This document shows, in pieces, positions 38,401 through 51,461 of a stretch of 64,000 bases of DNA. A model generated the notes under the pieces. It did no database searches, was not told the origin of the DNA, and saw nothing but the letters and a program-made list of their open reading frames with translations. Origin of the DNA: Rhopalosiphum padi (taxonomy: Eukaryota > Arthropoda > Insecta > Hemiptera > Aphididae); assembly GCF_020882245.1 (NCBI RefSeq), contig NC_083600.1, forward strand, positions 21,204,001 to 21,268,000, in the 5' to 3' direction. The position numbers and the translations under genes were made by a program. How positions within the stretch are numbered: position 1 is the stretch's first letter; every line of letters starts with the position of its first letter.

Positions 38401-41400
38401 GGTGTTAGATAACCAATATTTGTAGACATATTTGATTGGTATGATAATTTATATATTATATTAAACACAGTACATAATAATATGTGCAGTATATAAAGGG
38501 AAATAAATAAAATGTAATCCGTTTCACAACAATGCACAACAATGCAAACGAGATGTAACGACACATCGCGAATCAATAATTTTGTTTTTTTAAATTGTAC
38601 CTATTATTATCTAATATTTTTTCTATTCACGTACATTCGCTGTAGGTACCAATATTATAACTAGGTATAGGTGAACTAACGAAAACAAATATTTTATGCT
38701 CCGAGCGTATCACGTTAGACCATGAAGAACGTTACATGTATACATATATAACCTGTAGGCATGTAGCCAGGATTTTAATTTTAATATTTTGAGGGGTAGC
38801 TTGGCGCTTGGTGGGGAGTGGGGTTACTGGTTAGCATGATTTTCCATTATCTTCGTCAAAAATTAGAATCATTTATACAGTTTTCGTATATTCATGATGA
38901 TTAAAAAAAATAATAAAACAACAAAATAGAAAGATTAATATACGAATTCATGTTTAATATCTTAATATATCTCATGAAAAACAATAGTAATTATTGTTAT
39001 TAAAAATTTCAATAGCGAGTAACAAGGACAACATTTCGGTCAGGGACTTTTAGGGTACATAATATTTTTAGTTATCTTATAATTAATATTATAGTTATAC
39101 AATATTATGGTCATGTCAGCCTGCACAATTGTAAATCTCGTATCCTACTTGATATAATAATATTGTTACTTATTATATGTTCAACAATACAATGTAAGGT
39201 GAATTTTTATCATAAACCATTTGATTTTTTTTATATAGTTTTTAGTAATAAAAACAAATATTTACTAAAAAAATATTGTTTTACTATTTTTATATTGTTA
39301 TATATTTTTAAGTTATTTAATTTTTGTAAAGATAACATATTTTTAATTTCATATGCCGATGCTAAGGATTATTCTGAGTACTTTTGTATGTTTAAATCAT
39401 ATTCTGGACGAGTACCTAGCTTATGATTTATAGATATTTAAAGTTTAGATGAGTGAATATACTATATAGTGGACCAAAGTTTTAAGGGTACCCCTGTATG
39501 TACAACTCTACTCTGCTTATCAAAACTTTAAATATTCAAAACTACTCGTCCAAAATCTAATTAACACTTATCAAAAAACTTTGAATAATTTTCTGCTTAG
39601 AAGTATGAAACTAAAAATGAATGTTATGTGTAAAAAAAGTAAAAATATTTAAAAAAAAAAATACAATGATAAAAACGTATAAAATATAATTCTTGTAGAA
39701 AATTTTTAATTTTTTATTGTTCACAGTTATATAAAATTTCATTATAAATTAGTCATCTGATATAATATTTTTTAAATTTTATATCATTAAATATAGTGTT
39801 TTATAAATTTAGAATACGTCGTGTAACACTGGAATGTTTTAAATTTCAATGTATTACATTTTTAACATATAATTATAGCAAGGATCACGATTCTATGAAA
39901 AGGTCTTTAAAAGTATTTTAGGGGGTCGTCCCGTTTCGCTGCATAATTTTCAAATTATATTTGTATTAAAACATAATTATAATTTTTGTAATTTATAAAG
40001 TGATAAGTAGACACAGTGAAATATTTATTATTTGAAACGATCTAAAATTTTAATACTATACTATCTGAATTCTGAAAATTGAGGATAACATTAAAATTCT
40101 TCAATGTGGAAAACAAGTTTAAAAAAAAATTGCAATAAATACACTAAGCTCGAACAAAGAATTTGCTGTCTTAAGGAAAGAGTGACAAGCGACCCTCCAT
40201 AGATGAAATGGATTGATTATTTTGGACAATGATAGTTATTTAATTAAACACAACAAATCATTTTAACTAGTTCAAAAAAACATTTTATTTTCTATGATTA
40301 TTTTTTACTACACAATTATCGATTTTTTTTTATTTATGACTATAAAAGGTTTTTAATACTAGCGTATGCAATTGGAAATATATTGATAATACATTAATAT
40401 AATTAATTAGTTTGTAATTTGCAACTTACAAGTTATATTATGTACTCGAAAAATAAATTCGACGAAATGGGAGTAAACCTTTTAGGTTGTGGTTAAAATA
40501 CTGTAAACACACTATACAAATACGTGACTACCTAAAACTATAAAAGTTACTTTATTGTTTATGGTATTTTAGATAGAATCAAAATATCGTCGAATAACAT
40601 AATCAAACACTTATGGTTAATTATTTCGTAGGTTCAACGTGTTTAAAAGTTAAAATAATATCACGTGAACATTTTGTGTAAGTAACTATTTATTTGTTAG
40701 CAACTATAATTTTAATTAAATTCTGTGCATCATAAGTCAAAAAGTTATTTTTGCTATAAGCATAACGCATAATTAAATTTACAGTTGTCAATATAGGTAC
40801 CTACTGTTTTCTTACGGCATTATGATCGTAATTCCTATGTAACTATGGAATGGCAATTATATTATGGTATACAATATTATACTACTATCGTTATTCCACG
40901 AAAGACTTGCATATCATTTTCTTATTTTCAAAATTACGTTTCTATTATGAAAGGATAACCACAGCACTGCCACATTGGAGTTCAGTGGTAAAACCACTAT
41001 ATTATATGCAACTATAATATTTTGAAAATATTGAAATGTAAGTTATTAGAATAATTGGATGGTAATCTATTTATGTGTATGTTTTTTTTTTTTAGAGTAG
41101 CCACGTCTGTTATAATTTTTTGTTGTCGATCACTCACGTAGTGTATGTACCTTAAATATCGCGATATCATTGTAACTATACGTTGTGCAGAAGGTACAAA
41201 AAGAAATTACTTAAAATTCTACCATGTTATAGAATGCCTGATGGATATTTCATTAAAATGTAATGAACACGGTTATTTGTGTCTCTTAAGATGAGAGTAG
41301 GTTTTTCGCAAACATATAACTTATATAATTATTAATCAAAAGTTACCAATTACTAATAAATAATTGCTATATTAGTACCTAATGCAAGTGTTTACTGTCC

Positions 41401-42789
41401 TTCAAAATGTTTCAAATAAATTTTAAATATTTATCAACTGAAACGCATTTTTGAAAGAATATTGAAGTAAGTTTAGTTTTATCTTCAATATAGTTACATT
41501 TTAAATTTTATATTATTACTGCAATTATAGAATATATAATTTCCAATACTTAAGATTCTCTTTTGATAATATTATATAAATACATGATCTACAATCAAAA
41601 TAAGCGTGAAATTAACTTATATAAATATAGTAAACAGTTGTATTATATCAAAATAGGTATATAAATTTAAGAAAAACAATTAAAGAATTTGATATAATAA
41701 GTAATTTGAAATATTGATTTTGAAAAAGGGAAATCTTGTCACGAGTGATTCAATTTTATCGGTGTAATAGAAAAATATTAACGTTCTACATGAGTTCATA
41801 TTACTCTATTATTACTCTATTAATAATTTTATTAATCGACATTAAAATATCTATAAACGAAAATGTGTGATTTAATTATGCTCGTGCTATTTTTAATAGT
41901 AGTTTTTATATATATTAATAAGATTGAAGACATTTATACATTTATAATACCTGTATCAGCATTATAGCAAAACAACGAATTAAGAACTATTTATTAATAC
42001 CTATTTTATTACATTTTTTAAATTTCAATGAATAATAACCGTAGTCATTTATTATACGCATTATTAAAATGTTAAAAGACTAAATAAAAATTAAATTCCA
42101 TTAGGCTACATAGTATTATTAATATAGTAATTACAAAGTACACCGTTACAACAATTAAGTACATACAGATATAGCTTTATACAATTTTTTTTAAATATAT
42201 GTTTATTAAATTTAACTACAGTTTTTCACGCACTTACTAATTTTATCAAGTGTTATTTCCTACTAAATTTAAATAATAATAATCGTTTTTAATTGGATTT
42301 GCTGCTCTCGTGGGGAAATTCATTAAAAAACAAGTTCATTAAATTTTACCTAGTGAAATACCTCAATTCTCAAGTACTTATTCAATGATCTATAATACTC
42401 GATATTTTCTGAGAATAACTTATTACGTATGTATGTACTAGCCAATTGCGTTAAAAAATACTGCTTTTTTTGTTATCGAATTTCGATTATACATTATTAC
42501 AGCACCTATATTAACAACGTATATTATTAGCTATAACAGATTTCGATATGAATTGCGAAAAAAGTTTATTTAAAAATTGACTGTGGTTTTGTTGTTGGAT
42601 AAACTAATGAAGTCTGACAAAAATGTATAAGAAGCTCGTGAATCCGCCCCGATTCCCAAAGCATTTAGAAAATATAATGCGAAAATTGTTTGGATGCCCA
42701 GACTTTATATTTAATTTTTATTAGTGTCGTTTTTTAACAAAAACTAATTAACTAATTAAACCCCGAATACTCACGCTCTTGTTGACCAT
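35417..42789 (-). CDS. Small secreted His-rich basic protein (family member 2)
   Basis: Three exons, 42775-42789, 38025-38089 and 35417-35558, give 73 residues. Exon 1 encodes MVNKS ending at a GTGAGT donor; exon 2 completes a strong signal peptide (VLGIISLLAVLVVSLTSA, cut before HTIHEKH); a phase-2 intron splits a His codon exactly as in member 1. The mature chain opens EKHVIHVPLLVHYVHHHH, then becomes Lys-rich (KIIKPPRHKIKKVQTKK) and ends HRYHTYWY, like the SHWY end of member 1. Introns are 4.7 and 2.5 kb. Exon 1 lies far away, so its assignment rests on the start, donor phase and family pattern. It lacks cysteines. Probable extracellular structural protein; function inferred. Confidence 0.78.
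36482..36501. repeat. (AT)n microsatellite
   Basis: An uninterrupted AT dinucleotide run within intron 2 of His-rich gene 2. Confidence 0.9.
38756..38830. mobile_element. Possible transposon end in intron 1 of His-rich gene 2
   Basis: GGCATGTAGCCAGGATTTTA followed by GAGGGGTAGCTTGGCGCTTG is a G-rich block typical of decayed DNA-transposon ends. No partner end or target duplication was found. Confidence 0.3.
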
Positions 42790-42829
42790 TTCCGAGTACG
42801 AATAAGCGAACAAATACACTTTAAAACAA

Positions 42830-42853
42830 ATAATAATAATAATAATAATAATA
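42830..42853. repeat. (AAT)n microsatellite
   Basis: Trinucleotide run 40 bp upstream of the exon 1 ATG of His-rich gene 2, on the template side, thus likely in its 5' leader. Confidence 0.9.
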
Positions 42854-43044
42854 GTTAGGTATGAACAAACGATATTACACCGCGAGGTCTATGTGAATGA
42901 CGTAAAACTGCAATATTATAATATAATGTCGCGTTTATTGATGCACTTCGGAAAACTAATATATGCCTGTCTATATCAGTATCATCAGTATGTTATTGCG
43001 AACACGTGCGAATGAAAATAACAGTGGTGGCGATCGTGAAACGT

Positions 43045-43051
43045 TTTTATA
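43045..43051 (-). promoter_or_regulatory. TATA box of His-rich gene 2
   Basis: CCTTATAAAAACG on the gene strand, inside a GC-richer patch (CCCGCCGCTCGG on the plus strand at 43060), about 256 bp above the proposed ATG. It predicts a transcript start near 43,020. Confidence 0.5.
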
Positions 43052-43059
43052 AGGCATTT

Positions 43060-46000
43060 CCCGCCGCTCGGTTTTCACTCGCAGAAATTCCGGCAGGTTT
43101 TCCGAAGGAAATTTCGACATAATTTGTTTATAAAATAATAATATAGAGTATGCAATTATACTTCAATAACTAATATTATATCATATCTATAAATTACATT
43201 GTGTTATTACAATATTTCACACACATTTATACGATAGTACATACTATTATATCACACAAGGAGATTCGTTTATCATTATATTATTTTACAGTAATTTTCT
43301 CGTAACATACGTTTAATGTATTTAACAATATTTAACAGTTAAATATTATACGTTTATTAAGTCATAAAAAATTGTGTTTGCATAATGTTTTATCGTTATA
43401 AATCTTAAGTTTTTTTTTTGTTTTAATACAATTAACATTTTTAATTTTGTAAAAATGTCGGTGTACCCATAAAAGTTTAATATCGAATAATATATTATGT
43501 TATTGTCATTTAAGAACTAAACAAAATAAATATATTAAAAAGTAACATCGACAAAATTTTTTAAAAATAACGTTTTTTTTCTCAAAAATGTTGTGTTGTT
43601 ACACGACTTAAAATTATGAAATAAAATCGGTTTTTACAATAAATTATTTTACCAAGAAAATGACAATATAGCGATACATTAATCAATTTTTATAATATCT
43701 AAACATTCCTTTCTTTTAAAAATATCTTCATGCTCACTTTTTAAGGTTTTCAGAAAGACAATGACTATAGCGAGGTATTAAACTTGAAAGGTTTACTTTA
43801 TTTAAACTAAATTTCACTTATTTCAAAATAATTAAATCTAATCTGTGTATAATGTATGTGTTGAGTGTATATAATGATGTATGACTTTTAATATTTTGCT
43901 AAGTATGGATTATACATCGGTAAGTGTAATTCAGAAAGTGAGATCAATATGTTTTGGAGATAGTTCTGTTTAAATTTATGCATGTATTATTCATCCGACT
44001 GCTAAATAGTAAGACGATCTACTGTCTAGTGTGGATAACTTGATTTATTACATGTTCAAAATGAATTACACATTAAATAGGTACGCAGGTATATGGTTTT
44101 CTGTCATTATAATATTATTTCGAAATAATCATTATTAGCAGTGTTATTAATGTTATTATACACATGACATCCCACAGACGTTCCTATGTTTATGCTATCA
44201 GTCACGTCAAATATGTATAATATAATAATATGAGGTATAAAATATGTATATAATCTGTTTGTGTATATATCGTATATATCATTCAACGATTATGTTACTA
44301 TTATATATTGTTACATAATTTATTTTTATTTTAAAAAATATTTTCGAGATAAGTACAGTATTATAATAATATACACGATATACAATTGCGAGTTACGAGA
44401 TGCGCCCAAAACGTTGTTATAAATGTGATATATTAATTATATAATATATCATATCATATTGCAATTATGCAATCAGGATTATTGAAGGTGTCAAAGTAAT
44501 AATTATAGTGACAATTTCTAAACTGTATTTTTTTCTATATTATTTTTCATGACGTCTACAGTATAATGTCATGGAAATGTAAAATATTTGTTGACAGATA
44601 ATTTCCGATCAGACGAACTAAGATATTATTCAGTTTTATACTCAAAGATTTACTTTCAATAATACTTTCTAGTAATTTTTCGTATTTCAATATCGAAATA
44701 TAAAAATATAAAATAAGTTAACATATTAAATTAAGAATAAATAAAAGCTGAGAATTCGATAGATGTGTCAAGGCCATAACATTAATATAACATATATTAT
44801 ATATTTATATATAAAGGTTTATACACGGGAAAATCTACTTGCTCAAAGAATTGAAATATTTTTAATTATTGCCTATACATTAATTTTATAATATAATGTT
44901 TTGAGTAATTTTTTTGAACGATTTAAATGTATTTGGAATTTTCATATTATATAACAGTGTTAAGATTTTCAGGTATTTGTACACAAAGTTCTCATCAAAT
45001 AGGAGATAAACACGTAATCGAATTCACTTTTATTCTTTAATCAACCAATTATGCGGTTACTCAGTAAAAACAACATATTATGGTTCGTTTGGATTAGAAA
45101 CATATAGATCTCCGCCCCCGATATACACTATACTATATAGTCGTTGGCTCGTTGCTCATTGAATGTTCATTATGCAGATACTTTAATGTAATAGCTGCTG
45201 GTCCGTGTCCAGCGATAGCCGTATCGATTTATAGGAGCGTCGTGCTACTGACCGAGATTAGCCATTTTGTAATTTTTATAACCCCGTGGTTCAAACACCC
45301 ACTCTTTTTTTTTATTTTTCTATAGGCGCTGATTATCTAGTGTACCTCGTCGTAAATTGAGTAGGTCACCGTAATTGATGTGAAAAATTTAAATACAATA
45401 AGCAGTAATAAATTATTGAATATTATGATAAATAAGATGGTCCGTGAGCCTATATAATATATTACTATACTAAGTATATTTTATTATTTATTTATATTAC
45501 TAATAGTAATTTATTTTATCATTGAAGTAATATTAATTAAAACATATAACGAAAACGTCGAAAACCATGTATACAATATACATAAATCGTTATTAAATGT
45601 TCAAATATTCAATGTTGTCAACATTTTAATTTAAATTTCTCAAAAATAAATTGTGTTGCTTTAAAAAGAGTTTCTAAAATAAAAACCTATTATGAGAATT
45701 TATTATTTTTATATATTTTAAAACAAACTAAAGCATTAAAATAAAAATTATAAATTTTTACCTATAAATAGTTTACAAGTTCGTGATTTTGATAAATTTG
45801 TAAAAATGTAATAAATAATAATAAATAATAAATAATAAATAGGGACTAGACATTTTCGATATTGTTTTATTATTGACGTAAAAATAATTTAAGAGGAGTT
45901 GTAGGTATATTGAATTTACGCTTTTTTACCGAAAAAAAAATTGAATATTACTTCAATGCAATAAATCAAAAAATAATCATTGCTATTATGGGTCGGAGGA

Positions 46001-46288
46001 TAGAAGTAAAATTATAAATAATATTATATGCGTAAGTATTTGAATAAAAATAACGATTTATGGCCGCACAAAATATATAAATGAGCCCCGTAGCCACGAT
46101 CTGAGAGTTTGTGTCTAGAATTAAGTTGGATGATTTCCGATCGTGTTCTTTAATACTTTGATTGACCGGGTCTTATGGAATTTCCGTTTGAGGTAGTTAC
46201 GGCCAAATCATCTAACACCAAGTCTTCCAATCATGCGTTTTTGTATGACACTCAATACCTCTTGATATGACACCAGGAACCTCTTGCG

Positions 46289-46322
<34 letters not shown>

Positions 46323-48756
46323 ATTGTATTCTTAACTTAAATAACGTTTATTCCAAACGCTCATAAAAAAATTAATTTAAGTCTATACTATGCTAATATT
46401 CTATAAACCTAAATTGACTTTAAAATTTATATTGGGGCCCCACACTTGTAGAACTACTATTTTAATGGGCTCCGAAAATTATGGATTATGGTTAACGTTT
46501 ACAACAAATAATATATTTTGATTACGTTTTTCATGTGGTCATGTGTCATGAAAAGGACAATTATAATCAAATTGAAGAATGTAGTGTCACGTTGAACATT
46601 GAATAATGTTAGTGTGATAACATATTTTTATTAGGCGTACTCTGTAGACGCTTGGTGTAGATTTAGTTGCCTATCCTAATAAGATCACACGATTTTTTTT
46701 TAATGTATGTATGATACAAATACATTTTGTTTTTCGGTAAAAAAAGTTTGAACTTTAAATATACAATATCTCATTAGTTGTTCTTACAGATATAAAAAAA
46801 TAAAATAAAACACAGTCAATTTTTTGTTTTTATTTGTACCATCACGAATTCATTAAAACCACGATATTTCGTAAATTATTTTTTAGGTAAAATGTTTGTT
46901 TTAATCCTTAAAGTTAATCTATTTAGTATAAGATTTCTCATAATTTTTATAAATAGAAATTTAAAAAAAGTTCATCTAAAAACAATATACATTTTTTATG
47001 AATAATTAAAGTTATTATGTTAAGAGTATACATAATGCGACTTGTTTTTGTGAAAAATTATAATTTTATAGAGTTCAATTTACCATATTACTGATGAAAA
47101 AAAACTAATATTAACATAAAATTATAAAAAAAATATCGTTAGAAGCACATGGTGACAGACCGTTTCCGTTTTTCTAATGTAATTATAAATAATTGATGAA
47201 TTGATAAATTGATAAATGATTGATTTCAAATTCATTGACTTTCATTACATTGAGTAACTCAATGACGAGATACACACTCGATATCTACAATATGATATAA
47301 TTAGTTCTGCGATTTATTTTTACAATGAAATTAGTTCTCAAATTACCTAACGGAAATCGGACAGACAGACATCAATAACATTTTTACGGGCGATAATGTA
47401 ATGCATGGACTAACTAAACCTGGTAATAGTAGAAAAAGAAATAAATATTCCTACACACGTATCAACCCCTTTCGTTTGTGATAAATATTGTCGAATCAGA
47501 GTTTCAGAGTTTAAATGCTTAGGCTTCACGATAAGAACGGATAAAACCTGAAGTGTTCATAAACATATTATAAATAGTATGAAACCCTGATGTCAATTTT
47601 TTTTTGTTTTAAAAACAAAAATCTACAAAACAAGAAAAATCTCTAAAGGTGATGACCGAATTGTTAGGTAATGCTTATTATTATACTTGATTATTATTGT
47701 TTACACAATGCAACATTACTATTTATAGTTAACGAGCAATTAAAAATTTCAATCTCCGTTTTTTTTGACTCTGTTGCATTTGCTAATCGATCAATTTATT
47801 CAAAATTCCACGTGGTCCTGTTATTGTAAAAAATAGATTTAATTCAGATATCGTCTCGTATTCCAAATAGTACACTTATTATTTGTATACAGTAATCATG
47901 TTTTTTTTTAAATGATGGATTTAAGTCAGTTCTTGAATTAATTTGTTCGTTTGATTTTTTTATGATTCAAACAATAAACCTTTTATTTTTATATTGATAT
48001 TTAAAATTGCAATTACATAAGAAATATTGAAGGAGATATACATTTACCTAAACACTATAGTTATAAAATGTAATTAATGATTAAGTTCAGCATTTCAATT
48101 GTTATCTTATTGTGAATATCAAAAGACGAGTAAATCAGTTTTCAATTTAAATTAAAAAAATTAAACATTCTACGTATTATTAATAGTTTAAGTTTATCGC
48201 TTATGTTTAGTTACAATATTAATAAAACACGTTTTAATGAGGTTTGTTCGAATTTGGTTTCTAATAATTGATTTCAATTAGTTTATTAGGAATAATTACC
48301 ATGATCACAATTTCGGTAAAATTAAATCATGGCTTCGTCAAATTTAATAAAATCGAATTCAAAGATTTTACCTGAAAATGATCAGTAAAAGCCTAAATTT
48401 TTTAAAATTTTAAACCAAAAAAGGGTAAAATATAAATATAAAAAAAATTAATAAATATCATGGATACCATGGGTACCATCATTGATTGATAATATTAGAC
48501 TTATTACTTTAGTATTATAGTATAAATTATAATAGTAACAACTAACGGGACATTGTTTAATGGCCTACCACACTGCAGTGATGTACCTCTATTGACTATT
48601 CATTACGCCGTGTAACAAAACAAAAAAATCTAAGATGAGAATAATATTTTCATCCTACTTTATGAGGTCTCACGTATTCACCTCACAGCTTACACATTGT
48701 AATGTTGTTAGAAATAAAAACAATTTAATTGGACATGTAAAATAATGATATTACTA
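43060..48756. other. AT-rich spacer upstream of His-rich gene 2
   Basis: No accepted coding frame. A GC-richer patch at about 45,110-45,260 carries TATA-like words on both strands, and another lies at 46,080-46,280; neither has an open frame that I trust. Simple repeats occur at 45,808-45,841 (AATAAAT-type) and 46,289-46,317 (AT). GGGGCCCC near 46,435 may be a hAT remnant. Confidence 0.55.
46289..46317. repeat. (TA)n microsatellite
   Basis: A 29-base TA run directly after a GC-richer patch. Confidence 0.9.
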
Positions 48757-50774
48757 TTACTGTACAATAGTATTAATAATTGAAATTATTATACCTCCTG
48801 AGATAGGATCTTCTACTTCATCCAAGTCAGACCCATCACTGCCACCTTCATTTACCTCATCTGTATCATTAAGAATACGTACAATTTTTACAATATTAGT
48901 ACCATTATCACAAGTAATGGAAAAAAATTGGCGGTTGTCAATATTAAACTTTCTCAAAATATTTATAAACTAAAAAAAAATAGACAAATAGCTAATAAGT
49001 GAACTTTGATGGTTAGTTTATAAAATGAATTGACGCCACTATACTAATAATATTATTATTGTTCTTTTCAAATTTTAAATAAACCAATTTATATGCTGAA
49101 ATAATCAAATAAATTTATAAATATTTGACTTACTACTTGTTTTAAATAATCTGATGTATGACGGTTAAAAAGTTCTGTCATTCCAATCGTTTTGATATTT
49201 AATTTCTCATCCTTAAAATATTGAATATTTAGACCTATTATTGATTTATTCAATCTGGTTACGCAATCAACTTTTACAGAAATTCATTTTTTATCAATAT
49301 CTGCTTTAATATTTTGTATAATACTTTCTGCGAGTTCATTAATATGTTTTTTTATATTATGAGAGTTCATTGTGAAACTTATTAATGATAAATGGTATAT
49401 AAAAACAAATTCTTATAATTTTTTTTTTATTTTACAATAGGTATTGCTATGATATACTATTGCAATAATTTAATTTAATAAATGATAGGTAGACTATTAA
49501 TTAAAATAATAATCAAGGCTGGAAAAATTCAGGATGTGAAATGTTAAAAAATTAAATATATGTAAATATATGTATAAAAATTAATTTAAATTTTATAAAT
49601 TAACATATACAATTGTAAGTTAAATTAAAATTGATTAGCCTAAAAGTTGTTTTGACTTTTGATTATATTCAAAGATATTTTATTTATTTCACTGTTGCAT
49701 ATATTATTATATTATACATAGCTATTTGTATAACAAAATTTATCATATGCACACTTAATAATTCAAAAATGTTAAGCTTATTTAAAAACAAAATTAACAA
49801 TAAAATAGGTATCATTGATTTAGAATACAACTGAATTTGTTAACTTACCATCACCAATAGCATTAAATATTGGATTCATGATCATTCTAAACCCAGAATC
49901 ATCTAATAATTGAAATGGTAGACCATTGGTAGTAACCAATTGCACACAAGCATCTACTACTGTTTTCTTGTCTAAATTAACATTTTTTAATGTTTTTTTA
50001 GATATGATAATCATTTCATCTAAAGGCCCAGTTTTTTCTATCTTTTGTCTCTGTAAAATAACATAATCTGTTTTTAATTAATTTATTTGATGTTTACATA
50101 ATATTATAATTTAAAAGAATGACCATTTATAATTTATATCAATTGAGTATTTTTTAAATATGATTTTGTATTAAAAAATACCTTTATTAATTAGGTAGGT
50201 AGTTAATTTTAAGAGTTGCTTTTTACTAACAAGTTACTTCCAAAATGTTCATAACATAATAACATTATATTAAGCATCATTAACAGAATAAGTGAGCAAC
50301 TGATTCAGATTCAGCTATTAATGTGTTTTACTGTTTTGTTACAAATTTACTATTGGTATAACAATAAGTGAACAAAATATTTTTTTGATATTGGAACTGT
50401 TAATATGTAATGTCTAAACACTCTAAACACTAATTAAATTGAAAAAAAAAATTTAATAATTACAATTTACAGGTGGGCTATGTCGTAAGACAATAGTACT
50501 TACAGGCTATAATAGTATAATACAAAATATAAAATATACTAACCTTATTTGTTGAACAATCTTCTGTTGGATATGAAGTTATTTTTTTCTTTTTTTTTAA
50601 AAGAATATCATACTGCTCTTTATGAAAATATTTTATATGATTTTCCAAATTTCCAGAATGGTTGCATGTTCTCACGGGGTTCTTACAATTTGGAACTTGA
50701 CAGGTACTTTCATTTGTATTTATGTTATATTGAAAGAACATTTGACCAACTGGGTTAGATTTCGTTCTTCCCAT
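48757..50774 (-). pseudogene. Broken hAT transposase with BED zinc finger
   Basis: Four exon-like blocks: 50544-50774, 49849-50050, 49134-49411 and 48757-48969. Block 1 starts MGRTKSNPVGQ and has a BED finger (CQVPNCKNPVRTCNHSGNL then HIKYFHKEQ). Block 2 has VVDACVQLVTTNGLPFQLLD and DSGFRMIMNPIFNAI. Block 3 has the catalytic region VDCVTRLNKSIIGLNIQY but carries an in-frame TGA at 49284-49286, where relatives have a Trp-like residue before ISVKVD. Block 4 has SITCDNGTNIVK, the second catalytic motif, followed by an acidic stretch. The C-terminal half and dimerisation domain are missing. The start of block 3 (49411) is chosen for phase and has a poor polypyrimidine tract. This is a dead copy; host use seems unlikely. 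Confidence 0.75.
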
Positions 50775-51446
50775 TTTTGAAATCGATTATTAAGTATTGA
50801 CATCTAAAAACACTAACACTCGCGAGTCGTGACAACAGACCACTATTAAAATAATTCAAACGTTAAAATCACACACACCGTCGGAATCGATATATTGTAG
50901 ATATATCAGTAAATGAAAACAATTTTGCACCACGTGGAATAACATGGGATATTTTAGTATTTTACTAATAATTTTAATAGTTGATACTATCTTTAGTCTA
51001 TTCTGCGATAAAACCATGGACATGGAATGCTATTAGATATTTGTGGAATTATTACTGAAATCGTCTATAAATATCAATTATTAAAGTTTAATAGTATTAT
51101 AAATAAACTATTTTGATTATTTTCAATCTCAATTTTCGGGGAAAACTGATTATAAACATCGATAATTAGCTTAGTATATAATTATAAAGTAATACGTAAT
51201 AATTATGAAAAATTATAACTTAAAATATAATATTATATAGTTATATTTATTGTTGTATAACGTTTTATTATCCATTATTGTTTTATAATTTTTTTCGTTT
51301 TCTGTTTCGTTTCGTTTTATGTTTTCTAAAATTTTCGTTTATTACACTGTTTTGTTTAATGATAATTTAAAATTATAATATTGTTTATTGTTTTGTTTTC
51401 TGTTATCTATTTCAATCGTTTTTTGACAAATATAACGTTATATAAA

Positions 51447-51461
51447 CGTTTTCGAGCCCTG
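51447..51461 (-). mobile_element. Terminal sequence of the hAT element upstream of the broken transposase
   Basis: CAGGGCTCGAAAACG on the minus strand is a hAT-style tip, followed by AACG/AAAC-rich subterminal sequence. It lies 673 bp upstream of the BED-finger ATG in the correct orientation, so it probably marks the 5' end of that element. No matching left end was found below 48.7 kb. Confidence 0.5.

Noticed and set aside
39163..39426. Plus-strand frame of 87 codons
   Set aside because: Phe/Lys/Tyr/Ile-rich, as expected from AT-rich non-coding sequence; it lies in an intron of His-rich gene 2.
45221..45270. Minus-strand ATGGCTAATCTCG near GTCAGT as a tiny first exon of another family member
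   Set aside because: The donor is weak, the TATA-like word is too close to the ATG and no following signal exon was found.
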